Notes under the pieces: generated by a model
What the model saw: the letters and a program-made list of their open reading frames with translations, nothing else
Databases searched by the model: none
Told to the model about the DNA's origin: nothing
Program-made: the position numbers and the translations under genes
Shown here: positions 1 through 10,800 of the stretch, one piece after another
Position numbering within the stretch: the first letter of the stretch is position 1
How the letters are laid out: each line of letters begins with the position of its first letter
DNA from: Amblyomma americanum
Taxonomy: Eukaryota; Arthropoda; Arachnida; Ixodida; Ixodidae
DNA length: 64,000 nucleotides
Assembly (NCBI RefSeq): GCF_052857255.1
Contig: NC_135497.1
Location: 551,614,113-551,678,112, forward strand
Direction: 5' to 3'

Positions 1-400
1 AGCGTTAAGTAGCCCGTACGTGCGGCAGAAAAGCCGGAGTCGCCTTCGGCATCTCTTGTCGGTCTTGGCGTCATTGACTGTGAGCGAAAAATTCACAAAA
101 AAGTGAAGCAACCTAGGGTGCAGGTGGACCGGCCTGTCCTTGTGGCGGTTAAATTAATGTTTGGTCGCGAGAGGTTGCTCGGGCAGAGCACCCTGGGTCG
201 CACAAGCCCGACCGGTGGCAGCGCCTGCTATCGCAGGCCACTGCCGCATCGCTCAACCGCTGCGGCACTGCTGCAGGAGTGGTATGAGCACTCCGACGAA
301 TCTATGAGTGCTATGTGGGCATTAACCCATTAGCGCTTTCTCGTCATGCCCTTAATGCGGAGCTTAAGTGTCCCCTCCAATTTGTTCCTCCTTTGCACTT
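1..400. repeat. Dispersed repeat family A, copy 1
   Basis: This stretch is clearly related to a second copy near 58815-59185. Shared landmarks, in order, are 'gtggcggttaaattaat', 'tttggtcgcg', 'gaggttgctcg', 'ccggtggcagc', 'aggagtggta' and 'aacccattagc'. The two copies are diverged. Read on the minus strand, the part around 215-275 looks like a tRNA A-box, but I could not find a convincing B-box, so a SINE origin is only a possibility. No protein is implied by the short open frame across it. The family name is mine. Confidence 0.6.
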
Positions 401-1729
401 GTCTACCTGCCACGGGTTGTGTGCAGGCTGCCATACTCAGGCTTCAACCGCCGACAGTATGGCTTACGGTGCGAAAGCAATACTTCGCGAGATCAAACCG
501 ACTCAGCGATTTGTGTAAAGCTTGACCTCGAGGGTGACCTTGGACGAATTATAAATAAAAAAATAAAATATAGCAGCGACTGGGATTCCAATCTGGCGCA
601 GCGCGGAAAGATCAGCTTCTCTGGCCACCTCACGAGAGCACTAGGCTATCGCCGCAGCCGCTCACGCCTCATGCTAAAGTGCAACACATTCTCGCACTGT
701 CCATTGCACATCGAATTCTTAATCAACTAATGCTACTATAAAACTAAATTTCGTGCTTTATACTATGTGGCGATAGGGACAGAGAGATGTGCGCTCCATG
801 CGTTGGCATGAACAACGTTGTGTCAGGAGCAAGGCGCTAGAGCAATACGCGTTGGCGTTGACAACATTCCTGCAGAAACGCGGAACTGGAGCATAGGCCG
901 CCGGCGTACATTGGGTAAATTGGCATTGACAACGAAAAAGTTGAAGACGTGTACAACTGGCTCCCTGGGTCAGTGGACACCTCAATCGCGTTTTGCGGTA
1001 CGTGGCGGTGGTGTCAACCTGCAAAAAACTGCGGTTTCACTCAATATTACATGCCTAGCAATGCTAAACCGGCAGCCAATTTTTCGCTAGAGAGGCATCT
1101 AGTGCAACACACTAAAAGTCACGTGGCAACCCTCTCGACCACCGTGATATCACTGCCCCCAAGCGGCGGGTAACGGACGAATTACTCAATTTTTATCTTT
1201 CCAGTTAATGCAGATTAGGTTTATACTCTGAAACGACTAACAAAATATAAAAATAAAACACAAAGCACAACCCGCTCGCCTGCCACGGTGCCAGTCAGTC
1301 TAGCGAGCAGCTCAGGAAGAAATGCGACTCCTGGGCATCTTTGGAGGAACTTTTCACAGGCGGAGCAAGTTTACCCTTGGGTGAAATGCTCGTTACAACA
1401 TTTGCTGTGGCTCTGGACCAGTTCGCTGTGGCTTAAAAAGTGACACACGGGCGTACATGCCGGCGACGAAATCAGTGAGGGCCAGAGCTGTCTAATGCTG
1501 ATGCAGTAATGCTCTCAAATGCAGCTTTTTGCTATATCGGCATCTGCAGAAATCGTGTTTAACGGCTTAGACAGTGTATATGGCTTTTACTTTTACGTTT
1601 AGCACGAATATCTTTTTATTACAAAGTGTGGAGGCTTTGCTGGCTTGCTGGTTGACGCTATTGCTCTATAAGTTTATTGTATTTGTGTTTATCCCAATTG
1701 CAGCGTAGGCATTGCATTATCGTACTCGG
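401..1729. other. No gene recognised; degenerate short motif repeats
   Basis: I see no supported gene. A motif of the form 'ttggcrttgacaac' occurs three times in degenerate form at about 802, 851 and 920, which may be the remains of a repeated unit. The rest is not recognisable. Confidence 0.4.
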
Positions 1730-1820
1730 TGTCACAAAATTCGGCGCATGTTCGAAAAAAACCGGCGCTGCGCATAAGCAATCGCGCCCGCGCGCCGTAA
1801 AGTAAAACAAAAAACTCACC
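1730..1820 (+). repeat. Truncated 5' LTR
   Basis: It matches 3662-3750 almost base for base from 'tgtcacaaaattcggcgc' through 'gtaaaacaaaaaac', with a few substitutions. Similarity then stops and gag coding sequence follows within about 10 bases. About 500 bp of LTR is missing compared with the 3' copy. Confidence 0.85.
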
Positions 1821-1829
1821 ACCGAAGAA

Positions 1830-2507
1830 TTCCGAGATAAATTCAGAACTGGGAAGCCCATAGATGGCGAAACGGCAACCCAGTATGCGGCAAGATTAAG
1901 CCACATCTTTGATCAGTCGATGGAACTTTCATAAATTGCACAGGAATACGGCGAACTTCGTGAGCTACTCATCAAGGAACAATTCCTGAGTAGCTGTCAC
2001 CCGAGCTTCTCGCTGTACCTGAAGGAAAGAAGAGCCAAGACTCTCTCCGAAATGTTAGATCTTGCCGACCAATTTCTTGAAGCTCAAGGAGGAGCAAATC
2101 AGGCCAAAATTAAGAATGCGAATTCGGAGAGCGCGGGGAAAACCGACAGCCGTGACGCCCGATTTAGCCCAAAGGCTCCACCAAACTGCTACCTGTGCAA
2201 CAAGTCAGGCCACTACGCATCTAATTGCCACAACAGCGCTACGAACAGTAGCCCAACAGCTTGTTTTATGTGCGGACAGAAGGGGCACAGAGCCGCGGTT
2301 TGTCCGAATCCAAGCAAGCCCATTCCCCAGGTATCGTGCATACGGTCCTCCTCAGGTCACCACCTGGAGGAAGAAGATGAAAATGGCTTTGTAGAACTGA
2401 AGAACGGCAAGAAGGTACCAGTCGTGAACACCGTTGTGAACGCGCTACCGGAAGCCAAAATGAACAGAATGCCTGTCCGGACTGGGAAGGTAGGAGAAAA
2501 ACAATAA
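1830..2507 (+). pseudogene. Retrotransposon gag fragment with two CCHC knuckles
   Basis: One reading frame runs from 1830 to 2507 with a single in-frame stop (TAA, 1932-1934). The N-terminal part (FRDKFRTGKPIDGE) resembles the capsid-like gag of tick LTR elements. Two CX2CX4HX4C zinc knuckles follow: CYLCNKSGHYASNC at about 2188-2229 and CFMCGQKGHRAAVC at about 2261-2302. Gag would package the element RNA. The frame ends just before the protease, which is in the -1 frame; the junction lies in an A-run at 2497-2501, so a 1-nt indel or programmed slippage are both possible. No canonical heptamer sits in the gag frame there, so I favour decay. Confidence 0.8.
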
Positions 2508-2509
2508 CA

Positions 2510-3448
2510 GTGTTGCGAGACACGGGAAGCAGCGCTGTAATAATAAGACGAAAATTAGTGAGAGATAAGGATCTCACGGGAACGAAGAGCCTTGTGCGGC
2601 TAGTGGACGGCTCGCTTCTGCGATTGCCGGAAGCGGAAGTACATGTGCGGACTCCCTACTACAGCGGGAAACTAACTGTACTGTGCAAGGAGCGCCCCAT
2701 ATACGACCTCATATTGGGCAACATAAAGGGAGCAAAATTTCCAAAGACCTCAGACAGTAGCGACGAGACAGAGAAGTCCGAATCCTGCTCTTCGGAACGG
2801 CGCAGTTATCGCCAAGCGAAAAGGAAGTGGCGAAGGAAGCGCCAGCGTGCGAGCTCAAAGAAAGGAGCAGTCAAGCATCAAGAACGGAAGAGTCCTGCAG
2901 AGGAACATTCCGAAGAAAAAACGTTTCCGCAGGAAGGGACGAGCACTGAAGTAGAAAGCCGTGCGAAGCCTAAAGAAAGGCCGCGGAAGGGTCACAAGGA
3001 AGCAGCGAAATGCGAAAGAGAGACAGCTCAAGAGGACCAGGTGTCTGAAACTCTGGCTAAGCTCAGCTTAGCGCAGGTTGTGGACATGTTCATAGTGCTG
3101 TTGTGCACATTATTTCAGCTGCCTTTCGATCACCCAGGAAATTTCTGGAATGTGACCAAGAGGGTATTAACACCGGTCAATATTGTGAGCCTGTGTGCTT
3201 TGACGCAGGTTCCCTGGAATCCATTGATAATCTTGTTTGTGTGTGCATACCTTAGCGCACAATCCTTTTCCGAGTCGGCAAATTTATCTGGAGGGTTCAG
3301 GTTGAGCGGCGAAACAGAAGCCCAGGTTGACCGAGAGAAAGACCCGCGAGTCGAACAGACTCTTGTGAACTGTGAAGGTCCTCACGCGCGCATTACAGAA
3401 GCGCAAGCAGGAAATGTATCTGGAACTATAGGTGCAAGCATGCCTTGA
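2510..3448 (+). CDS. Retropepsin-like protease fused to basic and hydrophobic tail
   Basis: This open frame of about 312 codons begins with an aspartic protease: the active-site motif DTGSS lies at about 2519-2533 and the domain ends near LILGNIKG at about 2717-2740. In an autonomous relative, RT would follow. Here the frame continues through a charged low-complexity segment rich in K, R, E and S, with a very basic patch (KRKWRRKRQR), and then two hydrophobic stretches at about 3080-3125 and 3180-3260 that could be membrane segments. No stops interrupt it although gag upstream is broken. I do not recognise the C-terminal region. It could be the remnant of a 3' accessory or envelope-like gene joined by a deletion, or a genuine part of a non-autonomous element. 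Confidence 0.7.
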   Translation: MLRDTGSSAVIIRRKLVRDKDLTGTKSLVRLVDGSLLRLPEAEVHVRTPYYSGKLTVLCKERPIYDLILGNIKGAKFPKTSDSSDETEKSESCSSERRSYRQAKRKWRRKRQRASSKKGAVKHQERKSPAEEHSEEKTFPQEGTSTEVESRAKPKERPRKGHKEAAKCERETAQEDQVSETLAKLSLAQVVDMFIVLLCTLFQLPFDHPGNFWNVTKRVLTPVNIVSLCALTQVPWNPLIILFVCAYLSAQSFSESANLSGGFRLSGETEAQVDREKDPRVEQTLVNCEGPHARITEAQAGNVSGTIGASMP

Positions 3449-3647
3449 ACTTGAATGCTCCCTGTTTGTTGTTGTATAATGTGTTGCCGAGTTGCGGTAT
3501 GTGTTAGTACTTTGTGACTATTGCTAAGTGTCATGTATGTAAGAACCTGATTGAATGTATGTATTCTGGCGTCCGCAAAATAGATTGTGAGCGCAAGCAT
3601 GTGCGCACGAATTTTGTGTTTTGTGAATATTGTTGCACAATATTCTT

Positions 3648-3661
3648 AAAGGAAGGGGCAG
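3648..3661 (+). promoter_or_regulatory. Polypurine tract of the LTR element
   Basis: The sequence 'aaaggaaggggcag' lies immediately before the TGTCAC start of the 3' LTR. This is the expected place for the plus-strand primer of LTR retrotransposons. Confidence 0.75.
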
Positions 3662-4257
3662 TGTCACAAAATTCGGCGCATGTTCGAAAAAAACCGGCGC
3701 TGCACCTAAGCAATCGCGCCCGCGCGCGGTAAGGTAAAACAAAAAACAGCAAAAAACCGCAAAAAACACTACTCGCCCAGCCTGGACCAGCGAGACAACG
3801 TGTGCCAGTCTGCGGATCGGCCCGTCGTGCTCCTGAAGTCGTCGGACTGTCGAAGTACCCAGTGAACAAATTGTGTTTTGTTTATTTGTCTCTCCCTGTG
3901 TTAGTGCACTTTAGGTGCAAAGATTTTGTTGAATTGTTATCTCTCTCAAGTGTTACCTTGCACGTGTTGCATGGTATTGGTGAATCACTTTGTATGTGCT
4001 CGTACGAGTGATAGTGCAATCCTTTGTATCGTCTCTTCGCTGTATAAACTTTGTTTTGTTTTGTGAACCTTTGGCTCCGACCCATTCTCTGGCTTGCAAC
4101 CGGCGAAAGCTGGGCACCAAACGACCAACCCCTTGTCACTTGGTAGCTGGTCTCCGGCTGAGCTTGCCACGCTGAGTCGAGGGCATCTCCTCTGTGACCG
4201 AGACCGCGGCTCTGAGGGTGTCTGGGAGCGCACGCAGAAGTGCGCGAAGTGGTGACA
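3662..4257 (+). repeat. 3' LTR, 596 bp
   Basis: It is bounded by the short inverted termini TGTCAC and GTGACA and preceded by a polypurine tract. Its first 90 bases are repeated at 1730. Several short open frames across it are not genes. Confidence 0.8.
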
Positions 4258-4600
4258 CTCATTACGTCTTGTGTTACCATCTGAGAGCTGTATATATTTT
4301 AACACCATCAAATGTAAATGGCACCGAGGCTTCCAAAACTGGCCTCATTCGTACACAGTAAACCGTGCATCTGCCCGTAACTGCCTCTTTATCCTCTTTA
4401 TCCCTCTAAGCCCGTCCACATAGCCTTGCAGCACTAGCCTAAGGGTTCTACAGTGTTCTGCAGGACACCGAAAAAAACAAACAAAACTCCCAGTCATGGC
4501 CGCGAGTGTGTCATTAAGGTACAGCAAAAAGGAATGCTCTAAGACAATGAGTATACACTAACAACGTTTTGTTCCTGCGGTTGTTTTCACAGCAGCCTAT
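4258..4600. other. No feature recognised
   Basis: This is unique-looking sequence between the LTR element and the 3' end of the following LINE. I see no gene or repeat that I can support. Confidence 0.5.
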
Positions 4601-5385
4601 GCCCTGTTGTGTTGTGTTGGGTTTTATGGCGCATAGGCAACTAAGGCCATCATGCGCCAAGCTGGAGGTATAGGAGAAATCTCTGGATGATTTTATAGAA
4701 ATGTGAAAATCGTCGCTGGTGCAGAGTGCTTAAATAGTTAAAATTACCTCATGATGATGAAGGAAAAAGATGCTAGAAATGGGTACTATAAAAACGTTTA
4801 AAGGGGGTCGGGTCACCTCAGCAGCCATCCTTATTAGGGTAAGGATCTCGAGGCTTCCAACCAATCAAATACAGACCTCACCCTTTTTCTCAGGAATGAG
4901 GAATGGCCGAGGTGTATCAGGCGAAGTACTGGGTCATGATTTAAATATTTTTAAGAAAACCAGCTTCTGTTAAAAATCTAAAAACACAGGACATGTCTAC
5001 AATTGCGTTATCACTCAAGAGCAGTGCTGGATGAAAAGGGATGCATTGGTTATAAAACGGAGAAAAACACATTTTCCGTAGCCTTTCCAGTTTAGAGCAT
5101 GAAATTAAAATGTGATTCACTGTAAGTTCATCTCCGCATGTACAAACAGGTATGTCTTCTTTCCTTCATTTTGGGTGGAAAAAACAGAGCGAAAGGGACG
5201 GAAGACAAAGAAGAAGGAAACCAGTCAGCCTTCCTTATTGATGGTCGATAAAGAGGTCGCTTTTCTTGACAACACGTGATTTGTGTTTTTTTTTAGTACC
5301 TTTGTTTTTTAGTACCTTTGTTTTTTTCTGGCTGTCTCGTGTTTTTTCGGTTAATCACAGAGTTCTGAAATCGCGTTGTAAGGTT
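4600..5385 (-). other. 3' UTR of the I-clade LINE
   Basis: This is non-coding sequence between the ORF2 stop (5386-5388) and the CA-rich tail near 4605. The block at 4618-4662 ('ttatggcgcataggcaact' and its continuation to 'catgcgccaa') is one I remember as a common 3' end in tick repeats. That recollection needs a database check. Confidence 0.6.
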
Positions 5386-8300
5386 TTAATCTTGACTCAT
5401 GATATAGTCATAGACTGTTGTATTTCTGGGCATGTGCGCGAGTGACGTCAGGTCATGTGACTTTTTAACTCGCCCAACTTTTCGTTCTACTACAGTGTCT
5501 TCTTTCCTTAGCAGAAAGTTGTGTGTGAAGTGTGTGTGACCTATCCGGAGACGGCAGATAATGACCTCTTTGAAACGTTTCTGGTGCACACATGACTTCC
5601 ATTCACCTAGGACTGGTTTTATTAACCGTAGTTTGTTATTTAGTTCGTTGTTCCAGGTGGACTGCCATTTCTTCCTTGCATTAATATGTATTAAGTTCAT
5701 GCAATCTCTATAGGGCACATTTATGTTTTTAATTTGCTTTTCACAAGCTTGAGCAGCGCACAAATCTGCTCTTTCATTGCCCTTTATGCCAACATGACAT
5801 GGTACCCAGCAGAGTCTTATGTTTTGTCCTTGAGCTATGGCTGTTGTAATGTTGTGTATGAGGTCGCCAAGCAGCGGGGTTATTGCATTTCTAGGATGAA
5901 GGGCTGTGAGCACACTTAGTGAGTCTGTGTAAATAATACTGTTGGGTAGGTTCTCGTTTAGTATTTTTTCTATGGCTACACAAATGGCGTAACATTCCGC
6001 AGTGAAGATGGAAGCGCACTGTGGAAGTCTTACTATCTTATTCCAATTTCCCTGTACAACTGCACTTCCAACGTATGCATCTGTTTTTGAACCGTCGGTA
6101 TAAAATGCTGTGCAAGTAGTATACTTTTCCTCGAGTGTGAGGAATTCTTGTATTATATGTTGTTGCGGAATTTGTTTCTTACGGAACTGTGTTAGAGTGA
6201 AATCACAGATTTCAGGGAAATTGTGCCATGGCGGCAGTGGACCTCGCCTTCGGGCAATGTTTGGCAATACGTCTAATATACTAAGGTAACGGCACATGTC
6301 TTCAAATCGCAAGAGGAGAGGCCGAGTAGCTTGCGGCTTGCTGTTGAAGAGTGTTCTAGAAAGGCACTTTGTGGCGATAGGGTAACATAGATGTTTATGC
6401 AGTGAACGGATTTTTAGAATGTATGAGCATGTGAGTATGGCTCTTCTATCTGTAAGCGATGGTTCATTGGTCTCTACATGGAGACTGTTTATGGGTGATG
6501 TCCTATATGCACCAGTGGAGAGACGTAAACCTAAATTATGTACCGGATCTAGCCGTTTGAGGTACGATGGTCTCGCTGACCCATACACTACACATCCGTA
6601 ATCCAGGGTAGAGCGTACTACAGAGCGGTATATTTGTAACAGACATGTCCTATCGGCTCCCCAGTGTTTTCTCGACAGCACTTTGAGTATGTTCAGGGAC
6701 CGAGAAGCCTTCTTTTTCAGCTCATTTATGTGAGGCATGAAGGTGAGCTTTCTGTCGAATGTTACACCTAGAAATTTATGTTTTTTTTCACGGCTAAGTC
6801 TATTTCGTTCAGGTGTAGGGTGGGATCTATCTGCATGCCTCGTCTGAGTGAAAAAAGAATGGCCACCGATTTCTGTGGAGAAAAACGGAAGCCATTTTGG
6901 TCTGCCCATATTGCCAGTTTATTTATTGTTAGCTGTATCTGTCGTTCACATGTTGATATATTCGAGGATGTGTAAGCTATCTGGAGATCATCTACATAGA
7001 CAGAATACATTACGGACCTTGGGATTATTTTCCTGATAGAATTCATTTTTACAATAAAGAGTGTTGTGCTCAAAATACATCCTTGAGGTACTCCGTTTTC
7101 CTGGATAAACTTCCTTGAAAGGGTTGAGCCTAGGCGGACGTGAAATGTACGGTTAGACAAAAAGTCTTTAAGGCAGTTCAACATCCTGCCGCGGATGCCC
7201 AGTTCAGCCAGGTCCTGAATAATCCCAAATCTCCACGTTGTGTCATACGCCTTCTCTAAATCGAAGAAGACAGCGAGACAATGCTGTCTGTGTAGAAAAG
7301 CCTCACGAACAGTGTTTTCAAGACGAACCAGGTGGTCGGTGGTGGAGCAAGCCTTTTTAAAACCGCATTGATGAACATCCAGAAGCTCCCGGTCTTCTAA
7401 CACGAATGATAGTCTTATGTTCAATACACTTTCAAAAGATTTCGCTAGGCAGCTAGTCAGAGCTATGGGCCTATAGCTGCTAGGAAGGGTAGAGGGCTTT
7501 CCGGGTTTTAATAGAGGAATAATGACGGCCATCTTCCAGGCTTCGGGAAGTTTCCCCGATACCCAAACTTTGTTAAAAAATTTAAAAGCGCCTCCACAGC
7601 CGGTTCAGAGAGATGAGCCAGCATTTGATAATGTATTTCATCTGGGCCAGGTGCAGTTTGCTTACTAGCGGACAGTACTCTATTAATTTCTTGGATTGTA
7701 AGTAGGTTATTATAGGGCTCATTTGAACTGCCACTTGTCGGCAGTCTTTGTTTTTCAGCTGCGTTTTTGTATTTCAGGAATGATTCTCTGTAGTGAGATG
7801 AACTGGAAACTGCAGAAAAATATTCACCTAAAATATCTGCCTGTTCTTCTAAATTTGTCTGTATGCCAGGAGTTGATAGAAACGGAACTGTAAATGGGGA
7901 GTAGCTGCCATTTATTTTTTTTACCATCTCCCACATTTGTTTTGACGTAATTGAGCTGTTTATTGAGGACACGTAACCTTGCCATGAAGTTTTTTCTGCA
8001 TTACGGCGAATATATCGAGCTTTTGCTCTTGCCTTTTTAAAGCTTATTAAGTTCTCGTGCGTTGGGTACCTACGAAAAATTCCCCAAGCTTTGTTTTGTT
8101 TCTTTTTTGCATCTCTGCATTCCTGTGTAAATCAAATTTTGTGATTCTGGTTTACTACTCCAGATGACCGAGGAATTGCTAGGCGTGCAGCTGTTAAAAT
8201 GCAGTTCGTGATAGCTTCATTCAGTTCGTCTATGCTGAGGTCATCTGAAAATATTTTATCTAAGCTGGCCCTTTCTCTAAAAAGTTCCCAGTCGGCTAAT

Positions 8301-8995
8301 TGTAACTTCCACCGTCGTGGTTTCGTTGGGGTGACTAGTGGTGGGGATGTTAGGCTTATTGATACAGGGAGAGGATCGCTGCCGTATGGGTTATCGATGA
8401 CATCCCATTTAAAATCACAAAAGATAGAAGGTGAAGTAAAAGACAAATCTATGCAACTCATTTTTCCCGTGCTCGGAGAGCAGTATGTATCTTTTCCGGT
8501 GTTAAGAAGGCAAACATTATTACTTAGAATAAAATCTTCTAAAATACGACCTCTTGCATCAGTGTGTGCACTGCCCCAAAAACCGGAGTGGGCATTAAAA
8601 TCACCAACTATCAGATATGGCTCCGGTAGCTGTTCTAAAAGGGATTCTAAATCATGAAGTGTTACTGTTAGGTGTGGTTCAAGATATATGGTGCATATTG
8701 TGAGTGTTTTAAAATGAAGAATGGTGACTGCGACGGCTTCGTATTTGGTTTTAAGTTTGATCTCGTGGGTTGCCACACCATTCTGGATGACAATGGCAAC
8801 ACCTCCAGACAGTTTGCTTGCTTGCTCTCGGTCACACCGAAAGATATTGTCTTTGTTTAAAATATTTTTTTGTTTTGGACCTAAGTTGGTCTCCTGTAAG
8901 CACAAAGCCACCGGGGACATTGTGTTTAATAGCTCTCTTATGTCAGAGTAGTTATTTATTAGTGCTCTGCAGTTCCACTGTATAAGGAACGCCAT
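5386..8995 (-). pseudogene. LINE ORF2: endonuclease, RT, RNase H
   Basis: The protein starts at 8995, 15 bases after ORF1 ends. The apurinic-type endonuclease (8995-8132) shows QWNCR, QETN and GDFNAH, but the final catalytic motif reads SDP where SDH is expected, so the His is lost. A stop near 8130 interrupts the linker, which resumes in frame down to about 7508. The RT follows after a frameshift, with FFDLEKAYD (motif A), GVPQGC (motif B) and an intact YVDD catalytic box. A second frameshift near 6770-6900 leads into the thumb and RNase H part (6909-5386), where TDGSK, ECYA, TDS and GNERAD supply all four acidic residues. The protein would nick DNA and copy the element RNA at the target. 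Confidence 0.88.
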
Positions 8996-9010
8996 ATTTA
9001 ACTAGTGTAG

Positions 9011-10192
9011 TTAAAACTTAGGGTACCGGTTTTGGGGGTGCCAATACCGGGGTCTTTTTTTTCGCTCCAGGGAGCTGTGCCTCTGCTGCAGCAAAGGCGA
9101 GTTCTGAGTTGTGTCCATCGCCTCATTAGAGGCTCTGGACTTCCGCGATGAACCCGCAGGTGTACGGTTTGTGGGCTTCTCCCGACTTGGGGAAGCCTTA
9201 CGGGCGGCCGACTGAGGGGCCGGCGGGCCCTTGCTCAGAGGTGGCAGGGCAGCCTTCGCTGCGTCTGCCGGGGGCGGGGGTGGCCCTGCCTCAGGCATTT
9301 CCTGGGCAGTGGCCGAAGCCTGGTGTGGTGTGCCGCCCCTGCGCACCACATCGGCGAAATTTGTTTTTGCCGTGAACTGGAAAGCTGATGGGAGTCTTTT
9401 TCGTGCTTCTTGGTATGTTATGTTTTCCTTTGTCTTTATTGTTATTATTTCCTTCTCTCTCTTCCAGGTAGGACATTACCTCGAGTACGCGGGGTGATCC
9501 GCTTCGCAGTTCGCGCACAGTGGTGAAGCACTGCAGTCCACAGATTCATGATTTTTTGACGAACATTTGGCGCATGTTTGGCGGCCACGACAGCTCTGTG
9601 AGCCATGGCCAAATCTTTGACATTTGAAGCAGCGTCTGGGGTTTGGGATGTACGGTCTTACATTTATTTTGAGATATCCTACTTCTATGGTTTCGGGAAG
9701 TTGGCTGGAGGTAAAGGTCAGGACTATGTGTTTTGTTGCTATTTCCTTGTCATCTTTTCGGATTTTAATACAATGTACTTCGGTGACGTTCTGGTCTTTC
9801 AGACCCTCCAACATCTCTTCTTCAGAAAGGTTCAGGAAATCGTGTTCAGATATTACTCCTTTCACTGTGTTTAGTGATCGATGTGCAGTAATGGATACAG
9901 GAATGTCTCCAAAGGACACTATGGATGGGAGTTTGGAAAATTGCACTTTGTCTCGGATTTGGAGGAGTAGGTCGCCACTGGCTAGCTTCGTCACCTTGTA
10001 GCCAAGGCCCAGGGCGTCGGTAAGAGATTTAGAAACAATGAATGGGGACATTTTTCTAGCTGGTTGATCTAGATTTTCACTATGTACGACATGGTACCTA
10101 GGGAAAACTTTTGTTTTTTGCAGGAACTGCGTAGTGGCATCGGTCCGCCCTCGTTTATGAGGGCGATCATTTGTTGAAGGAAAGGGATCCAT
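9011..10192 (-). pseudogene. LINE ORF1, gag-like zinc-knuckle protein
   Basis: The likely start is the ATG at 10192 (MDPFPSTND); the frame is open a little further upstream. The first two-thirds is an RNA-binding-like region, followed by zinc knuckles CFKCQRFGHGSQSC and CAKCSSKNHESVDC and a third, partial one (CANCEADH). A single in-frame TAA at 9478-9476 breaks the protein; the same frame then continues through a Pro/Ala/Ser-rich tail to the stop at 9011. ORF1 proteins of I-type LINEs bind the element RNA and form the transposition particle. ORF2 follows after 15 bases, as usual for bicistronic LINEs. Confidence 0.85.
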
Positions 10193-10800
10193 AAAAAAAG
10201 TTGTTTTTCGGTTGCGGTGCCAGCCACCCACCACGGAGCCCAACATGGGGACGGGACAGGAGGTTGCAAGCAAGGCCTGCCCGCGTCAGCTGTACACCGC
10301 AACTATAACCGAATATGACGCAACTCAGGGTAGTTCGTCACACAAGGTTAACCCTCGCCGCCAGGAAAAGGGGAAACCAAGAAGTGAGTAGGGGATAGGA
10401 GAGTTGTGAGAAAGAAGATAGGAAAGTGAAAGATGGAGGGGAGGATAGGAAAAGGCGACTGCCGATTTCCCCCGGTCGGGTCAGGCCGGAGGTGCCGTCT
10501 ACAGGAAGCTGGGGCCAAAGTGGTGTGTTGCCTCCGCCGAGAGGCCTTAAAGGTCCAAACGCTCGGCATCGGCTCAACCACCAGGATCCCCTTTTCCCCG
10601 GACACGGCGATGCCACGCACGGCGAGGCGCGGGTGCTCGGGTCCGTGGTGATGCACAGTTCACCATCATCCCCTTGCGGGGATGTCCCTGCGGATGCTCG
10701 GGAACCCGCGGTGTCGCCACTCACCGTCGCGACGCCTGCAAGCTGCAGGCGCCCCCCTGCGGGGCCTATGCCCTATGTAGAGACTTTCTTCTCCTTGGTC
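10193..10800 (-). promoter_or_regulatory. GC-rich LINE 5' UTR with small hairpins
   Basis: This segment precedes ORF1 on the minus strand and probably holds the internal promoter. Two perfect small hairpins stand out: cgcctgca / tgcaggcg with a 3-nt loop (10733-10751) and catcccc / ggggatg with a 4-nt loop (10667-10684). Overlapping open frames in several phases reflect high GC content rather than genes. I recall very similar 5' sequences in tick transcripts, but that needs checking. Confidence 0.6.

Larger units (their letters stand above)
1730..4257 (+). mobile_element. Short LTR retrotransposon, gag-protease only
   Basis: The element starts with TGTCAC at 1730 and ends with GTGACA at 4257. 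The first 90 bases or so match the start of the complete 3' LTR at 3662, so the outer ends are a truncated 5' LTR and a full 3' LTR. Inside are gag with two zinc knuckles, an aspartic protease, a basic and then hydrophobic C-terminal region, and a polypurine tract just before the 3' LTR. RT, RNase H and integrase are absent. The 5' LTR runs abruptly into the middle of gag, so the rest of the 5' LTR, the primer site and the gag N-terminus were deleted. The flanks share only 'ctc', so I cannot call a target duplication. Confidence 0.8.
4600..10800 (-). mobile_element. I-clade LINE, near full length, inactive
   Basis: Read on the minus strand, the order is a GC-rich 5' UTR, ORF1 (gag-like, zinc knuckles), ORF2 (endonuclease, reverse transcriptase, RNase H, C-terminal region) and a 3' UTR of about 0.78 kb. 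The ORF2 RNase H domain points to the I group of non-LTR elements. The minus-strand 3' end is 'gcgccataaaacccaacacaacacaac', shortened here to its key part 'cataaaacccaacac' followed by a CA-rich tail near 4605-4620. ORF1 carries one stop and ORF2 at least one stop and two frameshifts, so this copy is dead but quite young. The 5' boundary near 10.8 kb is an estimate. Confidence 0.85.

Noticed and set aside
2493..2510. Programmed -1 frameshift site between gag and protease
   Set aside because: The A-run is present, but no X-XXY-YYZ heptamer lies in the gag frame and gag has an upstream stop, so a decay indel is simpler.
1730..4257. An endogenous retrovirus with an envelope gene
   Set aside because: The hydrophobic tail lacks a recognisable signal peptide, cleavage site or fusion-type organisation, so an envelope call is not supported.
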